The notes under the pieces: model-generated
Databases searched by the model: none
What the model was told of the DNA's origin: nothing
The model's input: the letters and a program-made list of their open reading frames with translations, nothing else
Shown: positions 9,190-15,888 of the stretch, one piece after another
Layout: each line of letters starts with the position of its first letter
Position numbering within the stretch: position 1 is the first letter of the stretch
Translations under genes and position numbers: made by a program
Assembly: GCA_036269915.1 (NCBI GenBank)
Contig: DATBDM010000140.1
Coordinates: 1-32,819, forward strand
Source: DATBDM01 sp036269915
GTDB lineage: Bacteria > Actinomycetota > Thermoleophilia > Solirubrobacterales > Solirubrobacteraceae
Direction: 5' to 3'
DNA length: 32,819 bases

Positions 9190-11195
9190 GCTGCCGCGGA
9201 GATCCCGTTGCGCTCCGCGACGAGCCCCACCACGTCGCGCAGGATCCGGGTGATCTCGAAGTCCTTCGGCGTGTACACGGCGGCGACGCCCGCGGCGCGC
9301 AGCGGCTCGACGTCCGCGGCCGGGATGATGCCGCCGACGATGATCGGGATCCCGCCCTCCCCCTCGCCCCCGCCGGCCTCGCGCAGGGCCTCGACGACGT
9401 CGGGGATCAGCCCCAGGTGCGAGCCGGAGAGGATCGAGAGCCCGATCACGTGCACGCCCTCGTCGACCGCCGAGCGGGCGATCTGGGCGGGGGTCAGGCG
9501 GATGCCCTCGTAGACGACGTCCATGCCGGCGTCGCGGGCGCGGACGGCGATCTGCTCGGCGCCGTTGGAGTGGCCGTCGAGGCCAGGCTTGCCGACGAGG
9601 ATCTTCAGCGTGCGCCCGAGCTGATCGCTCACGCGGCCCACCTCGTCGCGCAGCTCGGCCAACTCGCCCTCGCTGAGCCTGTCCCGCCCACCCACCGCCG
9701 CCTCCCCGACGCCGGTGGGCGCGCGGTAGGAGCCGAACGCGTCGCGCAGCGCCTGCGCCCACTCGCCCGTGGTCGCGCCCGCCCGGGCCGCCGCGATCGT
9801 GGCCGGCATGACGTTCTCGTCGGTGGTGGCGACGCGGCGCAGCTCGGCGAGAGCGGCCTCGACCGCCGCCGCGTCACGCTGCTCGCGCCACGCGCCGAGC
9901 TCGGCCACCTGCTCGGCCTCGACGGCGGGGTCCACGGTGAGGATGCCGCCCTCGGCGTCGGCGGTCAGCGGCGAGGGCTCGGTCTCGATGAAGCGGTTGA
10001 CGCCGACGAGCACCTGCTCGCCGGACTCGATGCGCCCGAGCCGCTCGCGATGGGACTCGACGAGCGCGGCCTTCATATAGGGCACCGCCTCGACCGCCCC
10101 GCCGTGCTCGGCCACCCGCGCCATCTCCGCGCGGGCGCCGTCGACGAGCTCCGCGACCAGCCCGTCCATCACGACCGAGCCCTCGAAGATGTCGGGGTAC
10201 TCGAGCAGGTCGGTCTCGTAGGCCAGCACCTGCTGGATGCGCAGCGACCACTGCTGGTCCCAGGGGCGGGGGAGGCCGAGCGCCTCGTTCCAGGCGGGCA
10301 GCTGGATCGCACGGGCCCGGGCGCTGCGGCCGAGCGTGACGGCGAGCGCCTCGAGCACGATCCGCTGGACGTTGTTCTCGGGCTGCGGCTCGGTGAGGCC
10401 GAGCGAGTTGACCTGCACCCCGTAGCGGAAGCGCAGGTGCTTGGGGTCCTCGACGCCGTAGCGCTCGCGGCCGAGTTGCTCCCACAGCTCGCCCATCGCG
10501 CGCAGCTTCGCGTGCTCCTCGACGAAGCGCACGCCGGCGTTGACGAAGAACGAGATCCGCCCGAAGACGGCGCCCATGCGGTCCTGCGCCACCCGCTCGC
10601 GGACCTCGTCGAGCACCGCGATCGCCGTGCTCATCGCGTAGGCGATCTCCTGCACGGGGGTCGCCCCGGCCTCCTGCAGGTGATACGAGCAGATGTTGAT
10701 CGGGTTCCAGCGCGGGACGTCCTCGATCGTGTAGGCGACCATGTCGGCGATCAGCCGCATCGACGGGGCCGGCGGGAACGCGTAGGTCCCGCGCGAGAGG
10801 TACTCCTTGACGATGTCGTTCTGGGTCGTGCCCTGGAGCACGGCCGGGTCGATGCCGTTCTCCTCGGCGACGACGACGTAGAGCGCCAGCAGCCACGCCG
10901 CGGTCGCGTTGATCGTCATCGACGTGTTCATCCGGTCGAGCGGGATCCCGTCGAGCAGCGCGTGCATGTCGCCCTTGTGGGCGATCGGCACGCCGACCTT
11001 GCCGACCTCGCCGCGCGCGAGCTCGTGGTCGGCGTCGTAGCCGGTCTGCGTCGGCAGGTCGAAGGCGACCGACAGACCGGTCTGGCCCTTGGCCAGGTTG
11101 CCGCGGTAGAGCTCGTTGGACCGGCGGGCGGTCGAATGCCCCGCGTAGGTCCGCATCATCCAAGGACGGTCGGGCTCGGGCAGGCGGTGGTCCAT
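9186..11195 (-). CDS. ecm: Ethylmalonyl-CoA mutase-type B12-dependent acyl-CoA mutase
   Basis: Coenzyme B12 enzyme predicted to convert (2R)-ethylmalonyl-CoA to methylsuccinyl-CoA in the ethylmalonyl-CoA pathway. It is one polypeptide of 669 residues: N-terminal TIM-barrel substrate domain (about 1-520) and C-terminal cobalamin domain (about 530-665) with DGHSNG as the DxHxxG lower-ligand motif, SILSGSH and VGGIIP. The N-terminus (RPWMMRTYAGHSTARRSN) and blocks such as KGQTGLSVAFDLPTQTGYD and NSLGLTEPQPENN fit the MeaA/Ecm branch as I remember it. The RGxxxxMY substrate-tunnel element that precedes this point in classical methylmalonyl-CoA mutase is absent. ccr nearby supports the Ecm reading. 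The ATG at 11195 lies 8 bases after a TAAGAT box. Methylmalonyl-CoA mutase remains the alternative. Confidence 0.88.
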   Translation of the reverse strand: MDHRLPEPDRPWMMRTYAGHSTARRSNELYRGNLAKGQTGLSVAFDLPTQTGYDADHELARGEVGKVGVPIAHKGDMHALLDGIPLDRMNTSMTINATAAWLLALYVVVAEENGIDPAVLQGTTQNDIVKEYLSRGTYAFPPAPSMRLIADMVAYTIEDVPRWNPINICSYHLQEAGATPVQEIAYAMSTAIAVLDEVRERVAQDRMGAVFGRISFFVNAGVRFVEEHAKLRAMGELWEQLGRERYGVEDPKHLRFRYGVQVNSLGLTEPQPENNVQRIVLEALAVTLGRSARARAIQLPAWNEALGLPRPWDQQWSLRIQQVLAYETDLLEYPDIFEGSVVMDGLVAELVDGARAEMARVAEHGGAVEAVPYMKAALVESHRERLGRIESGEQVLVGVNRFIETEPSPLTADAEGGILTVDPAVEAEQVAELGAWREQRDAAAVEAALAELRRVATTDENVMPATIAAARAGATTGEWAQALRDAFGSYRAPTGVGEAAVGGRDRLSEGELAELRDEVGRVSDQLGRTLKILVGKPGLDGHSNGAEQIAVRARDAGMDVVYEGIRLTPAQIARSAVDEGVHVIGLSILSGSHLGLIPDVVEALREAGGGEGEGGIPIIVGGIIPAADVEPLRAAGVAAVYTPKDFEITRILRDVVGLVAERNGISAAA

Positions 11196-11226
11196 GACAA
11201 CGAATCTTACGGTTGCGTATCGCAAC
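11196..11226 (-). promoter_or_regulatory. ecm promoter with palindromic operator in the spacer
   Basis: The -10 box TAAGAT lies at 11209-11204 on the minus strand, 8 bases before ATG. Immediately upstream (11212-11226) is a perfect 6-3-6 inverted repeat, GTTGCG-TAT-CGCAAC on the plus strand. It fills nearly the whole 17-base window expected between -10 and -35, the classical place for a repressor. A related motif is found at the same place in the ccr promoter. Confidence 0.65.
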
Positions 11227-11278
11227 GGTGCGCACGTCACGTCGCCTGGCAGGCGAAACCGGTCTCATGGCGCGTGGA

Positions 11279-11293
11279 TAAGCTGCGGCGTCG
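11279..11293 (+). promoter_or_regulatory. Putative promoter of the ABC exporter operon
   Basis: TAAGCT at 11279-11284 lies 9 bases before ATG 11294 with no Shine-Dalgarno, compatible with a leaderless or nearly leaderless transcript. The 98 bases between the divergent ecm and exporter starts otherwise hold the ecm operator and short GTGCGCAC and ACGTCACGT palindromes (11228-11242 region). Confidence 0.5.
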
Positions 11294-12244
11294 ATGCCTG
11301 ACATCGTTGTCGTCGACGGGTTGCGCAAGGCCTACCGGCCCGGTGTGCCCGAAGCGGTCGCGGGGATCTCCTTCGAGGTCCGCGAGGGCGAGATCTTCGG
11401 GCTGCTCGGCCCCAACGGGGCCGGCAAGACGACGACGATCGGCGCGATCACGACGCGGGTGAAGCCGACCGGCGGCCGCGTGACCGTCGACGGGCACGAC
11501 GTCGCGCGCGAGCCCGTCCAGGTCAAGCGGCGCCTCGCCGTCGTCCCCCAGCGCCCGAACCTCGATCGTGCGCTCACGGCGATCGAGAACCTCACCTTTC
11601 ACGCCGCCTACTTCGGCGCCCCGCGGCGCGAGCGGCGCGACCGGGCGGTGCAGATCATGGAGCGCCTCGGCCTGGGCGGCCGCGAGAACGAGAAGGTCGA
11701 CGGCTACTCGGGCGGGATGGCCCAGCGGCTGATGATCTGCCGCGCGCTCATGCACGAGCCGCGCCTGCTGATCCTCGACGAGCCGACGACGGGCCTCGAC
11801 CCGCAGTCGCGCCTGTTCCTGTGGGACGCGATGAGCGACCTGCGCGAGCGCGGCGTGACCCTGATGCTGACCACGCACGACATGGTCGAGGCCGATCGCC
11901 TGTGCGACCGCATCGCGATCGTCGACCACGGGAAGATCATCGCGCTGGACACTCCGCGCGGGCTGCGCCGCCGGCTGCCCGCCGCGCAGGGGCTCGAGCT
12001 CGTCGTCGACGGCGAGGCGGACCCCGGGGCGGCCTTCGACGGGCTCGCCTGGGTCGAGCGCGTCGAGTCCCAGCGGGTCAACGACCGCTGGAGCCTGCGG
12101 CTCTACGGCGTGCCCGACGGGCTGGGCGGCGGCGTCCTCGAGGCGGGCGTCGCGGCCGGCCGCGAGGTCGTCGAGCTGCGGCGGATCGAGGGCACGCTCG
12201 AGGACGTCTTCGTCCACCTCACGGGCCGGGAGCTGCGCGGATGA
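11294..12244 (+). CDS. ABC transporter ATP-binding protein, ABC-2/DrrA-type exporter
   Basis: Cytoplasmic ATPase that powers export through the membrane partner encoded next. 316 residues: Walker A GPNGAGKTT at 39-47, Q-loop VVPQRPN, signature YSGGMAQR, Walker B LLILDEPT, D-loop GLDPQ and switch histidine TTHD. A C-terminal extension of about 85 residues after the nucleotide-binding domain is usual in the DrrA/NodI-like group. It overlaps the permease gene by ATGA (12241-12244), so the two are co-translated. The substrate cannot be told from sequence; the family exports drugs, lipids or polysaccharides. Confidence 0.93.
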   Translation: MPDIVVVDGLRKAYRPGVPEAVAGISFEVREGEIFGLLGPNGAGKTTTIGAITTRVKPTGGRVTVDGHDVAREPVQVKRRLAVVPQRPNLDRALTAIENLTFHAAYFGAPRRERRDRAVQIMERLGLGGRENEKVDGYSGGMAQRLMICRALMHEPRLLILDEPTTGLDPQSRLFLWDAMSDLRERGVTLMLTTHDMVEADRLCDRIAIVDHGKIIALDTPRGLRRRLPAAQGLELVVDGEADPGAAFDGLAWVERVESQRVNDRWSLRLYGVPDGLGGGVLEAGVAAGREVVELRRIEGTLEDVFVHLTGRELRG

Positions 12245-13020
12245 GCGCGACCGTCGGACGCACCTTCCTGGCCCTGTGCGGGCGCGACCTGTGGGTCACG
12301 GTCCGCCACGACCCGATCGCCTTCCTCGCCCAGGCGCTGCTGCAGCCGGTCTTCTTCCTCTTCGTGTTCGGCCGCGTGCTGCCCGACATCGGGGCGGCGC
12401 AGGGCGCCTACGGGACGCAGCTGCTGCCCGGCGTGCTGGCGCTGACGCTCGTGCTCACCTCACTGCAGAACACCGCGCTGCCGCTGGTGATCGAGTTCTC
12501 GTTCACCAAGGAGATCGAGGACCGCCTGCTCGCCCCGCTGCCCGTCTGGATGGTCGGCATCCAGAAGCTCGTGATCGCGGCGCTGCGCGGGCTCGTCGCG
12601 GCGGTGCTGATCCTGCCGCTCGGCGCGCTGATCCTGCCCGGCGGGATCGACCTCGGCGGCGCCGACTGGCCCGCGTTCGTGGCGGTGCTGCTCGCGGGCT
12701 CGATCGCCGGCGCGGCGGTCGGGCTCGTGCTCGGCACCGCGGTCCCGCCCAACCGCATCAACATCGCCTTCGCGGTCGTGCTGACGCCGCTGATCTTCAC
12801 CGGGGCGACGTTCTACCCGTGGGCGGCGCTCGACTCGCTGAAGTGGTTCCAGGTCGTGACGCTGTTCAACCCGCTGACCTACGTCTCGGAGGGGATGCGC
12901 GGCGCGCTGACCAGCGTCCCGCACCTCGGCACGGGCTGGATCGCCCTCGGCCTCGCCGGCTCGCTCGTGCTGTTCGGGGCGGCCGGCCTGCTGGGCTTCG
13001 AGCGCAGGGCCATCGACTAG
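12241..13020 (+). CDS. ABC-2 type transporter permease
   Basis: Integral membrane partner of the ATPase upstream. 259 residues with about six hydrophobic segments: one around PIAFLAQALLQPVFFLFVFG, others near LLPGVLALTLVLTSLQN, LVAAVLILPLGALILPGG, FVAVLLAGSIAGAAVGLVLG, VVLTPLIFTGATFYPW and WIALGLAGSLVLFGAAGLL. The EFSFTKEIEDRLLAPLPVW segment between helices 2 and 3 is the conserved cytoplasmic loop of ABC-2 permeases. It starts at ATG 12241 within the ATGA overlap. Its TAG stop (13018-13020) also forms the first half of the TAGCCT box proposed for the next gene. Confidence 0.92.
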   Translation: MSATVGRTFLALCGRDLWVTVRHDPIAFLAQALLQPVFFLFVFGRVLPDIGAAQGAYGTQLLPGVLALTLVLTSLQNTALPLVIEFSFTKEIEDRLLAPLPVWMVGIQKLVIAALRGLVAAVLILPLGALILPGGIDLGGADWPAFVAVLLAGSIAGAAVGLVLGTAVPPNRINIAFAVVLTPLIFTGATFYPWAALDSLKWFQVVTLFNPLTYVSEGMRGALTSVPHLGTGWIALGLAGSLVLFGAAGLLGFERRAID

Positions 13021-13031
13021 CCTCGACCGCC
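13018..13031 (+). promoter_or_regulatory. Promoter built on the upstream stop codon
   Basis: TAGCCT at 13018-13023 begins with the TAG stop of the permease gene and is followed by 8 bases and ATG 13032. No ribosome binding site is visible. An identical hexamer with identical spacing, also built on a stop codon, occurs at 20462-20475. Confidence 0.5.
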
Positions 13032-13865
13032 ATGCGCGCGATCGATCTGCTGCACCTGGGCCGCGAGAAGGTGATCTGCTGCTGGATGGCCGGCGGCGTG
13101 CTGATCGACCCCGGACCCGAGTCGTGCGTGGACACACTGCTCGCGGCGCTCGGCGACGAGCGGCCGAGCGCGATCCTGCTCACGCACATCCACTTCGACC
13201 ACGCCGGCGCCACCGGCGCGCTCGTGCGCCGCTGGCCCGGGCTGCCCGTCCACGTGCACGAGCGTGGCGCGCGCCACCTCGCCGATCCCGAGCGGCTCGT
13301 GGCCAGCGCGACGCGGCTCTACGGCGAGGAGAACATGAAGCGGCTGTGGGGCGAGGTCAGCCCGGTGCCCGAGGAGAACCTGCGAGTGCTCACCGGCGGC
13401 GAGCGCGGGGTGGAGGGCGCGTTCCGCGTCGAGTACACGCCCGGTCACGCCTCCCACCACGTCTCCTTCCTGCACGAGGACTCCGGCTGGGCGTTCGTCG
13501 GCGACGTCGCCGGCGTCCGGATCCCGCCGTCGGAGCTGGTCGTGGCCCCGACGCCCCCGCCGGACATCGACGTCGCCGCGTGGGAGCGCTCGCTGGATCT
13601 CGTCGCGGGCTGGTCGCCCGAGCGGCTCGCGCTGACCCACTGGGGCGAGGTGGAGGACCCCGCCGAGCAGCTCGAAGCCTGCCGCCGCGCGCTGCGCGAG
13701 GAGGCCGAGCTGGCCGGCGAGCAGGACCTCGACGGCTTCATGGCCACCCTCCACGAGCGCATCGCCGCAGACGCCCCCGAGCTGATCGAGACCTACGAGC
13801 AGGCCGCCCCGCTGGACCACCTCTTCCTCGGGCTGGACCGCTGGCACTCCAAGCAGGCGGCGTAG
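13032..13865 (+). CDS. MBL-fold metallohydrolase (277 aa)
   Basis: Cytoplasmic binuclear metal hydrolase of the metallo-beta-lactamase superfamily; the substrate is unknown. The metal-binding motif THIHFDHAG is at residues 51-59, matching HxHxDH. Further ligands are probably the histidine in YTPGHASHHVS, the aspartate in FVGDVAG and the histidine in LALTHWGE. About 60 C-terminal residues (from EDPAEQLEACRR) form a helical extension beyond the core, as in several glyoxalase-II-like branches. No signal peptide. The gene starts 11 bases after the exporter permease and 13 bases before clpS, so the four may be read together even though internal promoter boxes are present. Confidence 0.9.
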   Translation: MRAIDLLHLGREKVICCWMAGGVLIDPGPESCVDTLLAALGDERPSAILLTHIHFDHAGATGALVRRWPGLPVHVHERGARHLADPERLVASATRLYGEENMKRLWGEVSPVPEENLRVLTGGERGVEGAFRVEYTPGHASHHVSFLHEDSGWAFVGDVAGVRIPPSELVVAPTPPPDIDVAAWERSLDLVAGWSPERLALTHWGEVEDPAEQLEACRRALREEAELAGEQDLDGFMATLHERIAADAPELIETYEQAAPLDHLFLGLDRWHSKQAA

Positions 13866-13866
13866 C

Positions 13867-13878
13867 TACTCTCGATCG
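13867..13878 (+). promoter_or_regulatory. Putative leaderless promoter of clpS
   Basis: TACTCT at 13867-13872, then 6 bases, then GTG 13879, with no Shine-Dalgarno. The box starts one base after the TAG stop of the MBL gene. Confidence 0.55.
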
Positions 13879-14172
13879 GTGGCCGCCGGCGAGACGATCG
13901 AGCTCCCCCGCACCGCGGGCCCCGACGACGCCCTGGGCGGAAACTGGCGCGTGATCGTCCTCAACGACGATCACAACACGTTCGACCACGTCGCCCGCAC
14001 GCTCGCCCGCACGATCCCGGGCGTGACGATCGACCAGGGCTACGCGATCGCCGACCGCATCCACAACAGCGGCCGCGCGATCGTCTGGACCGGCATGAAG
14101 GAGCCGGCCGAGCTCTACTGGGAGACGCTGCGCGACGCGGGGCTGACGATGGCCCCACTTGAGCAGGGCTGA
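13879..14172 (+). CDS. clpS: ATP-dependent Clp protease adaptor ClpS
   Basis: Small adaptor that delivers N-degron substrates to ClpA/ClpC-ClpP. 97 residues, the usual size. Seen: WRVIVLNDDHNTFDHV, the conserved core strand whose NDD(H/Y)(N/T) portion shapes the N-degron pocket, then a helix (ARTLARTI) and DRIHNSGRAIVWTG, corresponding to the family's VHxxGxAxV block. The acidic flexible N-terminus (AAGETIELPRTAGPDD) is typical. GTG start at 13879 follows TACTCT by 6 bases. The stop lies inside a short inverted repeat (14169-14183). Confidence 0.9.
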   Translation: MAAGETIELPRTAGPDDALGGNWRVIVLNDDHNTFDHVARTLARTIPGVTIDQGYAIADRIHNSGRAIVWTGMKEPAELYWETLRDAGLTMAPLEQG

Positions 14173-14209
14173 CCAAAGGTCAGAAATGCGGCCAGTGGCC
14201 CTCAAGGGC
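14169..14209 (+). terminator. Short inverted repeats at the end of clpS
   Basis: CTGACC-AAA-GGTCAG (14169-14183) is a perfect 6-3-6 repeat overlapping the clpS stop codon, and GCCCT-CA-AGGGC (14198-14209) is a second small stem. Neither is followed by a T-run. The first could be a weak terminator or an operator; the second overlaps the upstream half of the proposed promoter of the nuclease gene. Confidence 0.35.
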
Positions 14210-14235
14210 GCCCGCGCGACGCCGATGTTCGAAGC
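14202..14235 (+). promoter_or_regulatory. Sigma-28 (FliA/SigD)-like promoter before the secreted nuclease
   Basis: TCAA at 14202-14205, 15 bases, then GCCGATGT at 14221-14228, 7 bases, then ATG 14236. The sigma-28 consensus is TAAA-N15-GCCGATAA, so spacing is exact and 9 of 12 consensus bases match. This start lacks the TAnnnT box seen at most other first genes here. A weak housekeeping reading (GATGTT, 6 bases before ATG) is the alternative. Confidence 0.4.
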
Positions 14236-15576
14236 ATGCGCCGCCTGCTCCCCGCTGCCCTGCTCACGACCCTGCTCGCGCTCGCGCTCCCCGCCGCGGC
14301 GTCCGCCCAGGGCAAGTTCAAGGCCCCGTGCGTCGAGGGAGCCGGCTCCCCGACCTGCATCTTCTGGGATGCGAAGGCGACCTTCATCGCCGACGGCGAC
14401 ACGATCAAGGTCAAGCTCGACGACGACCCGTCCCGCGCGGTCCAGCTCGTCCGCTTCACCGGCATCAACGCGATGGAGCTGCACCGTTACTCGAAGTACG
14501 CGTCGCGCCGCCGCGGCGAGTGCCACGGCCTCGCGGCGACCGCGCTGGTCGAGCACTACGTCCGCCAGTCGCACTGGCGCGTGCGCCTCGCCGCCCAGAA
14601 GGCCTCCAGCCAGTCGGGCGGCCGCCACCGCCTCCGCCGCTCCGTCTGGGTCAAGGTCGGCGGCCAGTGGCGCGACCTCGCCAGGCTCGAGATGGAGCAG
14701 GGCCTCGCCCTGTGGCTCCCCAACGAGATCGAGTGGGCGCACAACCGCGAGTACCACACGCTCGCCGAGCAGGCCGCGCTGGCCAAGCGCGGCCTCTACG
14801 ACCCGACCTCGTGCGGCGCGGGTCCCGACGACGACCTGCCGGTCTCGGTCTCGGTCAACTGGGACTCCGACGGCCCGGACTCGAAGAACCTCGACGGCGA
14901 ATGGGTCGAGATCCGCAACGGCGGCGCCCGCCCGCTCCCGCTGAACGGCTGGTGGCTGCGCGACTCGTGGCTGAACTACGACAAGAGCCACAAGCCGGGC
15001 TACGGCTTCCCCGCGAACGCCGTCGTGCCCGCCTTCGGATCGCTCCGCGTCCACATCGGCTGCGGCACGAACACGGCCGGCGACCTCTACTGGTGCCAGA
15101 AGTCCAGCGCCTTCGAGAACGTCACCTCCGACAAGCTGCAGATGGGCGACGGCGCCTACCTGTTCGACCCCCAGGGCGACCTGCGCACCTCGCAGATCTA
15201 TCCGTGCCTCGTCGCCTGCTCGGACCCGCTGGCCGGCACGGTCAGGATCGACGTGCATCCGAACACGCCCGAGTCGATCACGATGACCAACGTCGGCGGC
15301 GGCACGATCGACCTCGGCGAGCACGTGCTCAAGTTCGCGATGCCCGGCACGCGCGACTCGTTCGTCTTCGGCTACCCGTTCGGGCCCGGCACGCTGCTGG
15401 CGCCGGGCGAGGCGATGACCGTCCTGCCCGGCGGCTCGCGCCTGCTCAACGTCGGCCTCACGCGCCAGCTCGGCCGCGGTGAGTACGTCCTCCCGGACGG
15501 CGGCGGGTCGGTCTCCCTGCGCACGGAGACCGACATCGTCACCGCCTGCCGCTCATGGGGTCGTGGTCACTGCTGA
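14236..15576 (+). CDS. Secreted thermonuclease-like protein with lamin-tail domain
   Basis: 446 residues. The first ~24 form a Sec signal peptide (MRRLLPAALL then a hydrophobic core, ending ASA-Q). Residues about 45-195 are a staphylococcal-nuclease-type domain: FIADGDTIKV (calcium and active-site loop, D53-T56), then VRFTGINAMEL, where Arg and Glu are eight apart as in the catalytic Arg35/Glu43 pair of the Staphylococcus enzyme, and ALAKRGLYD near its end. A lamin-tail beta-sandwich follows at about 205-300 (GEWVEIRNGGARPLPLNGW), and the rest (to 446) looks like a second, weaker lamin-tail-like repeat (ESITMTNVGGGTIDLGEHVL). Predicted to degrade extracellular DNA or RNA. Cysteines (37, 41 and several later) suit an exported disulfide-bonded protein. 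Its 3' end overlaps the convergent 111-aa gene by 24 bases. Confidence 0.88.
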   Translation: MRRLLPAALLTTLLALALPAAASAQGKFKAPCVEGAGSPTCIFWDAKATFIADGDTIKVKLDDDPSRAVQLVRFTGINAMELHRYSKYASRRRGECHGLAATALVEHYVRQSHWRVRLAAQKASSQSGGRHRLRRSVWVKVGGQWRDLARLEMEQGLALWLPNEIEWAHNREYHTLAEQAALAKRGLYDPTSCGAGPDDDLPVSVSVNWDSDGPDSKNLDGEWVEIRNGGARPLPLNGWWLRDSWLNYDKSHKPGYGFPANAVVPAFGSLRVHIGCGTNTAGDLYWCQKSSAFENVTSDKLQMGDGAYLFDPQGDLRTSQIYPCLVACSDPLAGTVRIDVHPNTPESITMTNVGGGTIDLGEHVLKFAMPGTRDSFVFGYPFGPGTLLAPGEAMTVLPGGSRLLNVGLTRQLGRGEYVLPDGGGSVSLRTETDIVTACRSWGRGHC

Positions 15577-15888
15577 GTCCGCGACGGGCTCGACGGCGCC
15601 CTCGGCGATGACGTCGTTCCACGCGTAGAGCACCGGCACCTGGTACCAGCCCGAGTAGTCGGCGCGCCAGTCGACGAACTCCGGCCCGTACCAGTAGCGC
15701 TCCCAGTCCGCGTGGTCCTCGAAGGTGACCATCTGCAGGAACTTGTAGCGATCGTCGCGACTGCGATGGACCTGGTAGCGGGTCGCTCCGTAGCGCATGG
15801 CGATCGGGGCGATCTCCGCCAGCGCCAGCTCGAACTTGTCGCCCCTCAACAGCGTCGCGTACCAGGGGATGTGCACCGTTCCTGCCAT
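15553..15888 (-). CDS. Small ferredoxin-like-fold (ABM/EthD-like) protein coupled to ccr
   Basis: 111 residues, start ATG 15888 overlapping the ccr stop as TGATG (15890-15886), so it is translationally coupled to ccr. The pattern of strands and helices, with HIPWYATLLRGDKFELALAEIAP early and YKFLQMVTFEDHADWERYWYGPEF in the middle, resembles dimeric alpha-beta-barrel proteins of the antibiotic-biosynthesis-monooxygenase or EthD type. I do not recognise a named member. It is rich in Trp and Tyr and has no cysteine, signal peptide or membrane helix. The tight coupling suggests a role with crotonyl-CoA carboxylase/reductase or its products, which is an inference. The end overlaps the convergent nuclease gene. 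Confidence 0.8.
   Translation of the reverse strand: MAGTVHIPWYATLLRGDKFELALAEIAPIAMRYGATRYQVHRSRDDRYKFLQMVTFEDHADWERYWYGPEFVDWRADYSGWYQVPVLYAWNDVIAEGAVEPVADSAVTTTP

Noticed and set aside
9186..11195. Calling the mutase a classical methylmalonyl-CoA mutase
   Set aside because: The N-terminal RGxxxxMY element of that enzyme is absent, the internal blocks match MeaA/Ecm, and ccr is nearby. It is kept only as an alternative.
9186..11240. Upstream start of ecm at 11240
   Set aside because: Fifteen extra codons would include the operator palindrome and the -10 box; ATG 11195 fits both the promoter and the known N-terminus of the family.
9417..11462. A 681-codon open frame on the plus strand opposite ecm
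   Set aside because: It mirrors the codon phase of ecm on the other strand in GC-rich DNA. Its translation is low-complexity and Arg/Asp/His-rich with no domain, and ecm itself is certain.
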